Assembly (NCBI RefSeq): GCF_000308475.2
Contig: NZ_BAFT02000091.1
Span: forward strand, 28,358-92,357
Direction of reading: 5' to 3'
DNA from: Nocardia brasiliensis NBRC 14402
GTDB taxonomy: Bacteria; Actinomycetota; Actinomycetes; Mycobacteriales; Mycobacteriaceae
Length of the DNA: 64,000 nt
Positions 50,058-57,834 of the stretch are shown in pieces (position 1 is the first letter of the stretch; each line of letters starts with the position of its first letter). Below the pieces are notes generated by a model. It was not told where the DNA came from. It worked only from the letters and a program-made list of their open reading frames with translations, and made no database searches. A program made the translations under genes and the position numbers.

Positions 50058-50755
50058 CGTGCCTCCAGGGCGTAGCCGACGCCGTGCACGGTCCGGATCA
50101 GGTCCGCGCCGAGCTTGCGCCGCAACGCCTTGATATGACTGTCCACCGCGCGAGTTCCCGCGGCATCGGCCCAGTCCCACACTTCCTCGAGCAGCCGTTC
50201 GCGGGCCAGCACCACGCGCGGGCGGCGCGCCAGCCGGGCCAGCAGATCGAATTCGAGCGGCGTCAGCTGGGCTTCGACCTCGGCCCGCCAGACCCGGCGC
50301 TGGTCGATATCGATGCGGAGATCACCGACGGCGATCACCGTGCCGTCCCGATCGGCGGCCCGTTCCACCCGGCGCAGCAATGCGTGCACCCGGGCGGTGA
50401 GCACCCGCAGCGAGAACGGTTTGGTCAGATAGTCGTCGGCGCCGACGCCGAGCCCGATCAGCTGGTCGGTCTCGTCGGTCCGCGCGGTCAACATCAGCAC
50501 CGGCACCGGCCGCTCCGCCTGGATCCGGCGGCAGACCTCGAGCCCGTCGAACCCGGGCAGCATCACATCCAGCACGACGAGGTCGGGGGCCAGCGCGGCG
50601 GCCGCGGCCACCGCGCCCGGCCCGTCGTGCGCCAGGTCCACGGTGAATCCCTCGGCGCGCAACCGGGCCGCGACGGACTCCGCGATGGTCACCTCGTCGT
50701 CGACCACCAGGATCCGCCGCAGCACCTGTCCCCCACCCGCTCCGTTCTGCTCCAT
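50054..50755 (-). CDS. OmpR-family response regulator
   Basis: The 233-residue protein has a receiver with the acidic pair in VVDDE, phospho-acceptor Asp63 in LVVLDVMLPG, and Lys112 in YLTKPFS. It continues with a winged-helix DNA-binding domain (LTPLEFDLLARLARRPRVVL, RAVDSHIKALRRKLG). ATG 50755 fits the usual few residues before the first strand; upstream in-frame sequence is not domain-like. It is co-transcribed and translationally coupled with the kinase at 48990. Targets unknown. Confidence 0.92.
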   Translation of the reverse strand: MEQNGAGGGQVLRRILVVDDEVTIAESVAARLRAEGFTVDLAHDGPGAVAAAAALAPDLVVLDVMLPGFDGLEVCRRIQAERPVPVLMLTARTDETDQLIGLGVGADDYLTKPFSLRVLTARVHALLRRVERAADRDGTVIAVGDLRIDIDQRRVWRAEVEAQLTPLEFDLLARLARRPRVVLARERLLEEVWDWADAAGTRAVDSHIKALRRKLGADLIRTVHGVGYALEAR

Positions 50756-50880
50756 GCACGCAAACCCTAGCCACCACCTGTGGAGAGCCGCCGCATCAAA
50801 TGTGGAGATTCCGTGTGCGGGCCGGGCGCGGGACACGGCCGGATCGGATTCGGCACGACGCGCGAAGCCGGGCGGTGTTT

Positions 50881-50886
50881 TAGGCT
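50881..50886 (+). promoter_or_regulatory. leaderless-type -10 element
   Basis: TAGGCT is followed by six bases and then ATG 50893, with no Shine-Dalgarno sequence, the arrangement expected when transcription starts at the initiation codon. The 17-base element shared with the SGNH-gene promoter lies just upstream (50852-50868). Confidence 0.5.
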
Positions 50887-50892
50887 GCGGAC

Positions 50893-51327
50893 ATGAATCC
50901 TCGCCTGCAATACAGGGATTGGCCTGGTGAGGCCGAGGGACGGCTGGAGTGGTTGCGGGCCGACCTTTCCGACGATATCCAACTGGACTTCCGCGACGGA
51001 ACCACGTTGAACGCATTGGAGGCGGAGGTGCTGCGCCGGTTCGGCGAGTTGGCCGCGCTGGACGCACCGGAGGTCGGGCCGTTCGTCGCCGGCGTAGCGA
51101 CCTACCTGGGCGAACTGCTCATCCGGCGCACCGGCGCGCGCTGGAGCTGGCCGGTGCAACCCGCCGCCGGGGATCCGCCGACGCTGATGCTCACCGCGGA
51201 TTTCGACTTCGAGGTCGTCTCGCCGTGGGACATCATCGCCGCGGCCGTACGGGACCGCACCGGAACCGCGTTCACCGCGTTCGTGCGCCGGTGGGATCCC
51301 GTCGAACAAACTTCCGATCCGCACTAG
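50893..51327 (+). CDS. small conserved-type hypothetical protein
   Basis: This 144-residue soluble protein has no signal peptide or membrane helix. It reads as a compact alpha/beta domain: QYRDWPGEAEGRLEWL, LEAEVLRRFGEL, FVAGVATYLGELLIRR, then strands (TLMLTADFDFEVVSPWDIIA). It may be an uncharacterised actinobacterial family; I do not recognise it. The probable leaderless start, between the response regulator (divergent) and the metal ATPase (convergent, eight bases apart), supports a real gene. Confidence 0.7.
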   Translation: MNPRLQYRDWPGEAEGRLEWLRADLSDDIQLDFRDGTTLNALEAEVLRRFGELAALDAPEVGPFVAGVATYLGELLIRRTGARWSWPVQPAAGDPPTLMLTADFDFEVVSPWDIIAAAVRDRTGTAFTAFVRRWDPVEQTSDPH

Positions 51328-51334
51328 GTCCGCG

Positions 51335-53362
51335 TTACTGCTGTGCGACCGGCCGCGGCTCGTGCTCGATGCCCTCGTGCTCGGCGCCACGGCGGAAGCG
51401 CAGCAGGCGCAGCGCGTTCGCGACGACCAGCAGGGTCGAGCCTTCGTGGATGAAAACCGCGGGGCCGATGGGCAGCCCGAGGAGCGTCGCGGGCACCAGC
51501 GCGACGACGATCAGCAAGGAGAAGGCCAGGTTCTGCCGGATGATCCCGGCAGTCCGCCGGCTCAGCGCCACCGCGAACGGCAGCCTGCCGATATCGTCGA
51601 CCATGAGCGCCACATCCGCGGTTTCCAGCGCGACCGCCGAGCCGCTCGCCCCCATCGCGATGCCGACCGAGGAGTTCACCATCGCGGGCGCGTCGTTGAC
51701 GCCGTCGCCGACCATCGCCGTGCCGTTGCGGCCGCCCAGCCGCTTGACCATGGTGACCTTGTCCTCGGGCAGCAACCCGCCGTGCGCGGCGTCCAGACCC
51801 ATGTCCGCGGCGACCGCGTCGGCGACGCGCTGGTTGTCCCCGGAGATCAAGACGATGTTGTCGATCCCGAGTTCCCGCAGCCGGGCCACCACGGGCGCCG
51901 CCTCCGCGCGCGGGCTGTCCATCACACCGACGACACCCAGGTAGGCGCCCGCGTGCCGGACGATCATGGTGGTACGGCCCTGATCGTGCAGGTCGTCCAC
52001 GATCTCGACGAGCGCCGCGGGCAGACCCGCGGGATCGAGTTCGGTGAACATGGTGCGGTTGCCGACCTCGGTGGCACGACCGTCCACCAGCGCGGTCACA
52101 CCCCGGCCGGTCACCGAATTCACCTCCGACGCAGTGCGTTCGGCGCCGGCGGGCACCAACAGCGCGAGGTCACGGGTGATCGCGCCCGCCAGCGGGTGAT
52201 CGCTGTAGGACTCCACGGCGAACAGCGTGGTGATCAGCTCGTCACGCAATTCGGCGCGCACCGGGACGATATCGGTGACCCGGGGCCGGCCCCAAGTGAG
52301 CGTGCCGGTCTTGTCGAACGCCATCGAACGCACCCGGCCCAGCGTCTCGAGCGGGCCGCCGCCCTTGGCCAGCACGCCCGCCTGCGCGGCCCGCGCGATC
52401 CCGGCCAGCACCGCGCTCGGGGTGGCGATCGCCAGCGCGCACGGGCTCGCCGCGACCAGCACCACCATCGCCCGGTAGAAGCTGTCCGCGAACGGCTCGG
52501 TATTGACGAACACACCGAACGCCAGGACGCCGAGCACGCCGGCCAGCACCACCGGCACATAGAACACCTGGAACCGGTCGATGAACCGCTGGGTCGGCGA
52601 TTTCTGGGTATCGGCCTCACGCACCATCGTGATGACCCGGGCCAGCATGCTGTCGGCGGCCCGGCTGGTCACCAGGACGTCCATCGCGCCCGCGCCGTTC
52701 ATCGTGCCCGCGAACACCCGATGCGTTTCCGGTACAGGAGTGCTACTCGACAGCGCGGCCTGCGCATCGGCGACCAGCGCCTTCTCCACCGGAATGCTCT
52801 CGCCGGTGACGGAGGATTCGTCGACACTGCTCACACCCGCAACCACGACACCGTCCGCGGCGAGCCGCGAATTCGGCAGCACCACAACCACATCGCCGAT
52901 CGCCAGCTCGTCGACCGGCACCTCACGCACCGCACCGTCCGGACCGCGCACCAGCGCGCTGCCCGGCGCGAGTTCGGCCAGCGCCTCGATCGACCGCTGC
53001 GCCCGGCCCATCGCGTACTCCTCGAGCGCGTGCCCGAGGCTGAACAGGAACAACAGCACCGAACCCTCGGCCCACTTGCCGACCATAGCCGCGCCCACCG
53101 CCGCGACCAGCATCAGGAAATCGACCTCGAACCGGCCGCGCCGCACCGTCGCGATCGCGGTGCGGATCGTGAAGAAGCCGCCGAAGAAATAGGTGGCGGC
53201 GAACAGCACGATGGCCACCCACTCGGGTGCGGATACCAGGTATTTCGCGGTCATGCCCGCGGCGTAGGTGATACCGGAGGCGATCGCGAAGATCAGCTCC
53301 GATCGTTCCCCTATCCCTGCGCTTTTGTGGTCGTGCCCGGCTGCTCGTCCGTTGCTGCTCAT
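51335..53362 (-). CDS. P1B-4-type heavy-metal-transporting ATPase (CtpD-like)
   Basis: The 675-residue P-type ATPase has the actuator TGES (about 186-189), the membrane SPC motif (306-308), phosphorylation Asp350 in DKTGT, hinge GDGVNDAPA, and HEGST at about 639-643. SPC plus HEGS/T is the signature of the P1B-4 group, which exports Co, Fe, Ni or similar metals. It lacks an N-terminal metal-binding domain apart from GHDHK near 11-15. ATG 53362 follows a TATGAT-N6 leaderless promoter; a GTG at 53368 is two codons upstream. A 26-bp palindrome overlaps the promoter, suggesting ArsR/SmtB-type metal control. Confidence 0.88.
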   Translation of the reverse strand: MSSNGRAAGHDHKSAGIGERSELIFAIASGITYAAGMTAKYLVSAPEWVAIVLFAATYFFGGFFTIRTAIATVRRGRFEVDFLMLVAAVGAAMVGKWAEGSVLLFLFSLGHALEEYAMGRAQRSIEALAELAPGSALVRGPDGAVREVPVDELAIGDVVVVLPNSRLAADGVVVAGVSSVDESSVTGESIPVEKALVADAQAALSSSTPVPETHRVFAGTMNGAGAMDVLVTSRAADSMLARVITMVREADTQKSPTQRFIDRFQVFYVPVVLAGVLGVLAFGVFVNTEPFADSFYRAMVVLVAASPCALAIATPSAVLAGIARAAQAGVLAKGGGPLETLGRVRSMAFDKTGTLTWGRPRVTDIVPVRAELRDELITTLFAVESYSDHPLAGAITRDLALLVPAGAERTASEVNSVTGRGVTALVDGRATEVGNRTMFTELDPAGLPAALVEIVDDLHDQGRTTMIVRHAGAYLGVVGVMDSPRAEAAPVVARLRELGIDNIVLISGDNQRVADAVAADMGLDAAHGGLLPEDKVTMVKRLGGRNGTAMVGDGVNDAPAMVNSSVGIAMGASGSAVALETADVALMVDDIGRLPFAVALSRRTAGIIRQNLAFSLLIVVALVPATLLGLPIGPAVFIHEGSTLLVVANALRLLRFRRGAEHEGIEHEPRPVAQQ

Positions 53363-53368
53363 AACCAC

Positions 53369-53398
53369 ATCATATGCATAGATCGCTATATCTGCATA
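53369..53398 (-). promoter_or_regulatory. leaderless promoter overlapped by a 26-bp palindrome (candidate metal-repressor operator)
   Basis: On the minus strand TATGAT (53374-53369) is followed by six bases and ATG 53362. Immediately upstream and overlapping, 53373-53398 matches its own complement at 20 of 26 positions and is AT-rich in TATGCATA-type arms, resembling ArsR/SmtB sites. No such regulator gene is nearby. Confidence 0.55.
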
Positions 53399-53430
53399 GG
53401 TTGATTCCTGTGAGGTGCTCGATGGGAGGC

Positions 53431-53469
53431 GGCCGCGACTCGTCGCTGCTGCGCCGGACGAGTCGCGCC
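53431..53469 (-). terminator. hairpin downstream of the ricin-like gene
   Basis: GCGACTCGTC (53435-53444) pairs perfectly with GACGAGTCGC (53457-53466) across a 12-base loop, 11 bases after the stop at 53480. No T-tract. Probable terminator for the minus-strand gene. Confidence 0.5.
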
Positions 53470-53479
53470 GATCCCTCGG

Positions 53480-54016
53480 TCAGCCGAGGACCGCTACTTG
53501 CCAGAGGCCGCCGTCGTTCAGGCACCTCCGGTTCTCTGAGGTCATTCGCACCTTGTCATCCCCGAAAACGATGTCCGGGCAGGCATACCTGCTGTCCCCG
53601 CTCATCAGGCGGGTCGCGGTGCCCCTCAGGTTGTAGCGGAACCGCTGGTTCGCGCTGTCGGCGCTGCAGGAGAATCCATAGACGATTCCGCTCTCCCCGC
53701 CGCTGTCCAAGCACAACCCGGTCGCAACGTTCTTCAACTGAACGAAGCCGTCGGCGACGATCTTCCACTCCCAACGCTGCCGTGACGCAGTGGCAGCGGG
53801 CTCACACGAGGCCGCGGAAGCGGTGGTGTCCGAGTCGAGATTCATGCAGCGCAGGTCCTCGTCCTCGGCATCGGGAGATCTACTGTCGAAAGACAACCGG
53901 ACCACATCGCCGCTGCCGGGCTCGGCCGCGGAACTCGGTGCATGACCGACCAGCACGGTCGTCGCCGCCAGAACAATCGCAGCCGGGAGAATCCGGCCGA
54001 GACAGATGGTGCGCAT
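53480..54016 (-). CDS. secreted ricin-type beta-trefoil-like protein
   Basis: The 178-residue protein has a signal peptide (ILPAAIVLAATTVLVGHAP with SSAA cleavage) and a domain with RQRWEWKIVADGFVQLKNVA, TGLCLDSGG and NQRFRYNLRG, a QxW-like pattern of ricin-B (beta-trefoil) lectins, though only one to two repeats are clear. Six Cys may form disulfides. GGAGA precedes ATG 54016; a longer reading lacks a good site. Likely a secreted carbohydrate-binding or protease-associated protein; the ligand is unknown. Confidence 0.65.
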   Translation of the reverse strand: MRTICLGRILPAAIVLAATTVLVGHAPSSAAEPGSGDVVRLSFDSRSPDAEDEDLRCMNLDSDTTASAASCEPAATASRQRWEWKIVADGFVQLKNVATGLCLDSGGESGIVYGFSCSADSANQRFRYNLRGTATRLMSGDSRYACPDIVFGDDKVRMTSENRRCLNDGGLWQVAVLG

Positions 54017-54193
54017 TCGGTCTCCATTTCGTGGTGGGGACTGCAATGTGGGGATCACCGACCTCCTTCTATACCGGCACGGCAGCGCTCACCAGCGCAT
54101 CAGCAGGTTGCCGTCGGGTCACGAAGATCGCCGCCTCGCGCGTCCGGCGACGCGAGACGCCGCTCCGCCGGGCGGGGGTGGGCGCGCGTCGCC

Positions 54194-54199
54194 TAGCAT
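54194..54199 (+). promoter_or_regulatory. leaderless-type -10 element
   Basis: TAGCAT is followed by eight bases and GTG 54208, with no ribosome binding site. This supports GTG 54208 as start of a leaderless transcript over far-upstream in-frame codons. Confidence 0.45.
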
Positions 54200-54207
54200 C
54201 GCGACAT

Positions 54208-54921
54208 GTGATCACCGTTGCCACCTGGAATGTCCTGCATCGCATTCATGCCGAGAACTGGTACGAGGACGTCTCCAGCAGATGGCCGGACGAGGCGGCG
54301 CGCATCGACGCGGTCACCGAGCGTATCGCGGCCCGCTCCGAACAGCTGATCGCGCTGCAGGAGGTCAGCGGGGACCAGTTGATCAGTCTGCGGGCCGGAT
54401 TGCCCGACCGCACAGTGCATTCCATGCAGTATCAACGCCTGCCCACGGCGCGCAGGCACGCCAGCCAGCTGCGCGATCCGAGTGAACACCTGGTGCTGAT
54501 CGTCGCGGGACCCAGCCGGGAGATCGCGGCCGAATCCTTCGCCGACGACCCGGGCAAGGGCGCGCTGGTGATCACCGCCGCGGGCGTGCTCGTCATCGCG
54601 ACGCACGTGACCGGCGACCGGCGGCGCGCGGGCCAGTTCCGCCGCTTGGCCGAATTGGCCTCCAGCACACCGGAATACCCGGCGGTGCTGCTCGGCGACT
54701 ACAACATCGACCGCGAAACCGTCGCCACGGAGTTCGGCGCGGGCTTCACCGTCGCCGGCCTCTCCCCCGGCGCGCTGCCGACCCGCCCCCGCTCCTCGGG
54801 CGCGAAATCGCAGTACATCGATCACGTCGTGGTGCGCGACGCGACGGTGCACGAGGTGACCGTCGAGGACGTCGACGGGTTGTCCGATCACAACCTCGTG
54901 CGCGCGGCCATCACGCTGTGA
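54208..54921 (+). CDS. endonuclease/exonuclease/phosphatase-fold protein
   Basis: The 237-residue protein has the EEP (DNase I-like) pattern: VATWNVLH at the start, the metal-binding Glu in LIALQEVSGDQL, GDYNID in the middle, and the C-terminal SQYIDHVVV and SDHNLVRAA with the catalytic His. Members cleave phosphodiesters in nucleic acids or lipids. No signal peptide, so probably cytoplasmic. Starting at GTG 54208 places the first strand at the N-terminus, as in compact family members. Substrate unknown. Confidence 0.85.
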   Translation: MITVATWNVLHRIHAENWYEDVSSRWPDEAARIDAVTERIAARSEQLIALQEVSGDQLISLRAGLPDRTVHSMQYQRLPTARRHASQLRDPSEHLVLIVAGPSREIAAESFADDPGKGALVITAAGVLVIATHVTGDRRRAGQFRRLAELASSTPEYPAVLLGDYNIDRETVATEFGAGFTVAGLSPGALPTRPRSSGAKSQYIDHVVVRDATVHEVTVEDVDGLSDHNLVRAAITL

Positions 54922-54983
54922 ACCCGCCGGGCAGATGACCCGATTCCCCGCCGGACCTGCCCGACCCGGCCGAGAATGCTCCT

Positions 54984-55832
54984 ATGGTCGAGATCAGCCG
55001 CGGGGTCGCCACCGTGAACGGCATCCACATGCACTACCGGCGCGCGGGATCGGGTTCGGCGCTGGTGCTGTTGCACGGCTGGCCGCAAACCGGTTACTGC
55101 TGGCGGCGCGTATTGCCCGCCCTGACCGAACGGCACACCGTAATCGCCCCGGACCTAAGGGGTTACGGGCACACCGACAAGCCGACAACCGGCTACGACA
55201 AACGGACGATGGCCGCCGACGCCGCGGCGCTGCTCGAATCCCTCGGCTTCGATACCGCCGCCGTGGTCGGCCACGATCGTGGCGCGCGGGTAGCCCACCG
55301 CTGGGCCCTCGATCGACCCGATCAGATCACGAAACTCGCTGTGCTCGACATCATTCCGACGAGAGAGACCTGGCGGCGGATGGATGCCGCGCTGGGACGG
55401 CGCTTCTTCCACTGGTTCTTTCATCTGCAACCCGATCTGCCGGAACGTCTTGTCGGGCACGATATTTCCGGGTATCTGCGGTACTTCTTCGAAACCTGGA
55501 CGGTCAATCGGCACGGGCTCCCCGGCGAAGCCATCGACGAATACATCCGCGCCTTCAGCACTCCCGGCGCGTTGCGCGCGGGTTTCGACGACTACCGCGC
55601 GGCCGAACTGGACACCGAGCACGACAATGCCGACGCGGGCCACCGCCTGCGCATGCCGGTGCTCGCCCTGTGGGGCGCCGCCAGCTTCCTCGAAGAGATA
55701 CCGGCCCTGGAGATCTGGCGTGCGTATGCCGAAAACGTCACCGGCGCAGCCATTCCCGAATGCGGCCATTTCATCGCCGAAGAACGGCCGGAAGCCCTGC
55801 TCGCCCACCTGACCGAGTTCCTCGCCGCCTGA
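54984..55832 (+). CDS. haloacetate/fluoroacetate dehalogenase-like alpha/beta hydrolase
   Basis: The 282-residue hydrolase has an oxyanion HGWPQTGYCW segment and an Asp nucleophile in VVGHDRGARVAHRWAL (Asp98), not Ser. The pocket residues of fluoroacetate dehalogenase (Rpa1163 D110, R111, R114, H155, W156, Y219 as I recall) have counterparts at D98, R99, R102, H143, W144 and probably Y204. The first five keep a constant offset of 12. The catalytic His is in ECGHFIAEERPEALL. It would hydrolyse a C-halogen bond of a haloacid; an epoxide hydrolase is the alternative. No nearby gene hints at the substrate. Confidence 0.78.
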   Translation: MVEISRGVATVNGIHMHYRRAGSGSALVLLHGWPQTGYCWRRVLPALTERHTVIAPDLRGYGHTDKPTTGYDKRTMAADAAALLESLGFDTAAVVGHDRGARVAHRWALDRPDQITKLAVLDIIPTRETWRRMDAALGRRFFHWFFHLQPDLPERLVGHDISGYLRYFFETWTVNRHGLPGEAIDEYIRAFSTPGALRAGFDDYRAAELDTEHDNADAGHRLRMPVLALWGAASFLEEIPALEIWRAYAENVTGAAIPECGHFIAEERPEALLAHLTEFLAA

Positions 55833-55945
55833 TTGCGCTTGCACCGAGATCTGGTCACGGAACGGTCATCGACCGCGCCACAGACCGGCTGGTCTGGGAG
55901 AATTCCGGGTGGCCCTGACGCGTGTCCGCGAACGAAAGGTGCGAC

Positions 55946-56656
55946 ATGGTTGCGCTGGGACGGTTCGGCAGACAGCTCGCAGTCGGCGCGCTCACCCTGA
56001 TCTGCGCCGCCGGTGCGCACGGTGTCGCGGCGGCGGTCGAGCCGAGCACCAGCCTCGGCGGCGGCTCGGGCATCCTGCTCGGGCGCGGCGCGTGCACCCT
56101 GACCACCATCGGCTACGACCGCGCGGACCGGCTGGTCGGGCTCACCGCGGGGCACTGCGCGGAGCTCGGCATGTCCGTGCGGGCCGAGCAGAGCCCGGAC
56201 GCGGGCGTGGTCGGCACGGTCGCCGCCGTCGACCACCAGAACGACTATGCGGTAGTCGAATTCGACCACGCCAAGGTGCGGCCGAGCAGACAGGTCGCCG
56301 CGACCGTGATCGGAGGCGTCGGCGCACCGCCACGCCCCGGGGACGTGGTGTGCAAACACGGACGGACCACTGGATACAACTGCGGTGTCGTCTGGGATAC
56401 GCACCGGTGGTGGTTCCAGAACCAGTCCTGCTCGCAGCCCGGCGACTCCGGCGGGCCGGTCACCCTCGGCGACCGCCTCATCGGCATGAACGTCGGACAC
56501 ATCGGCATCCCCGCCACCGACCTCCCCGCCGTCGACCTGATGTGCAAATCCGCCGCAGGCCCCCTGCATGACGTCGCCGTCGCCACCCAGATCGGCATGG
56601 TGCTCGCGGACATAGATCGCACCGGCGGCATCGGTTCCGGATTCCGACCCCTCTGA
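55946..56656 (+). CDS. secreted trypsin-like serine protease
   Basis: The 236-residue protein has a signal peptide (QLAVGALTLICAAGAHGVAA) and a chymotrypsin-fold triad: His70 in GLTAGHC, Asp100 in HQNDYAVVEF and Ser168 in PGDSGGPV. Several Cys suggest disulfides. ATG 55946 after GAAAGG is better than the upstream in-frame ATG-lacking start. It is short for S1 proteases but typical of small actinobacterial secreted members. It is not in an obvious operon. Confidence 0.88.
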   Translation: MVALGRFGRQLAVGALTLICAAGAHGVAAAVEPSTSLGGGSGILLGRGACTLTTIGYDRADRLVGLTAGHCAELGMSVRAEQSPDAGVVGTVAAVDHQNDYAVVEFDHAKVRPSRQVAATVIGGVGAPPRPGDVVCKHGRTTGYNCGVVWDTHRWWFQNQSCSQPGDSGGPVTLGDRLIGMNVGHIGIPATDLPAVDLMCKSAAGPLHDVAVATQIGMVLADIDRTGGIGSGFRPL

Positions 56657-56869
56657 GCCCACGCGCCTCGCCGCATGTCGAGTCCCGGCGAACACCACAG
56701 CGCAGGCAGATTCGCCGAGACGCATGCGTCCGCGCCCAGCGGCGCGAGGGAGAGTGACCCGCCCAGTCCCACCCAGGTGACACCGTTGGGCGGCGGCGCC
56801 ACGCGAGGCCCCTATCCCCGATGCTCAGTCCCGAGGTGCCCCTGAAGCGTGCGCCGACACGCGCTCTGC

Positions 56870-56956
56870 GAGCTGGACAGTTGATCACCAGGTAATGGTG
56901 GCGGAGGGCTCTCGGCCGATGCCGCCACCATTACCTGGTGATCAGTTGACCAGCTC
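56870..56956. repeat. long inverted repeat with 35-bp arms
   Basis: Arms 56870-56904 and 56922-56956 match as inverted copies at 32 of 35 positions; the inner 22 bp (56883-56904 with 56922-56943) are perfect, around a 17-base loop. There is no T-tract and it lies 214 bases past the protease stop. It is longer than an ordinary terminator. Confidence 0.75.
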
Positions 56957-56972
56957 ATACGAGCACCGATGC

Positions 56973-57152
56973 AGACTTCGCGCGCCCGGCAGGCGCCACG
57001 CATTCGTCGCATGACCGAGCGGGTTCGAAAGGGCAGCTGAGGTGGCCCGCCGGATGCGCAGCCGTGGAATTCGCGCCCGCCTGACCTCTCGATGCGAGCG
57101 TCTCGTCGAGACTTCGCGCACCCGGCAGACGTCAGGCATTCATGGTCGCATG
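56973..57152. repeat. pair of imperfect direct repeats, about 137 bases apart
   Basis: Copies at 56973-57013 and 57110-57152 share AGACTTCGCGC, CCCGGCAG, CATTC and GTCGCATG in order with small changes. They fill much of the gene-free 56657-57306 interval, where no other gene is supported. Confidence 0.5.
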
Positions 57153-57294
57153 GGAGAACGGGGGCGGAGATCCGGGGAAATGGGGCGGGAGGCCGGGGCG
57201 GCCTGCGAGACGGGCCCCTTCGGAGCTACGCACGACCGTCGGGCATCGTTCGTAGTGGCATGGAGCGGGCGGAAGGATGGGTGAGGGTGGCCCG

Positions 57295-57300
57295 TACGAT
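57295..57300 (+). promoter_or_regulatory. leaderless-type -10 element
   Basis: TACGAT is followed by six bases and GTG 57307, matching the spacing at 50881 and 53369. It favours GTG 57307 over the in-frame ATG at 57277, which lies upstream of this hexamer. Confidence 0.45.
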
Positions 57301-57306
57301 GGGCCG

Positions 57307-57834
57307 GTGCGGAATCCGGTGGCGAGCATGGCGCGGGTACGCGGTGCGTTCGTCGGCTCCGCGTCGGGGGCGGTGAGTATCGCGGCCCATGCGGTCGGTG
57401 GTGGCACCGTGTCGGCCACGCAGTCTCCCCTCGTTTTGCTGATCGCCGCGTGCACCGGGGTCGGTGTGCTGGTCGGTGTGCGACGGAACCGTTATGGCGT
57501 CGCCGAGATCATGGGGCTGCTGGCGATCGGGCAGGCGGTCGGCCACCTCGCCCTGACCGCCGCACCCGGACACCAGCACAGCGCGGGCATGTCAGCGGTG
57601 ATGCTCGGCGCACACCTCGCCGCCATCCCCCTGGGTGCCGCGCTCATCCGCGGCGCCGAACTCGCCGTCGTCCGAGCCCTTTCCGCCGCAAGCCAAGCCG
57701 TGCGGGTGCTCCACACCGCCCCGGCTCCCCCGTTCGAACCGGCCTACGCGATCCCCCTCGGATCGCTCACCACACCCCGCCGCCTACTCCGCAGCTCCGG
57801 CTTCGGCCGCCGCGGACCCCCGCCCACCCCCTGA
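57307..57834 (+). CDS. small polytopic membrane protein, possibly copper-linked
   Basis: The 175-residue protein has about three to four hydrophobic segments (GAFVGSASGAVSIAAHAVGG, SPLVLLIAACTGVGVLVGV, IMGLLAIGQAVGHLALTAAP, MSAVMLGAHLAAIPLGAALI) and a His/Met-bearing loop PGHQHSAGM. The C-terminus is Pro/Arg-rich and cytoplasmic-like. I do not recognise a named family. The next real genes downstream are a PCuAC copper chaperone and a Dyp-type peroxidase on the same strand, but 1.2 kb of repeats intervene. A role in copper handling is inferred from His/Met content and neighbours. Confidence 0.68.
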   Translation: MRNPVASMARVRGAFVGSASGAVSIAAHAVGGGTVSATQSPLVLLIAACTGVGVLVGVRRNRYGVAEIMGLLAIGQAVGHLALTAAPGHQHSAGMSAVMLGAHLAAIPLGAALIRGAELAVVRALSAASQAVRVLHTAPAPPFEPAYAIPLGSLTTPRRLLRSSGFGRRGPPPTP

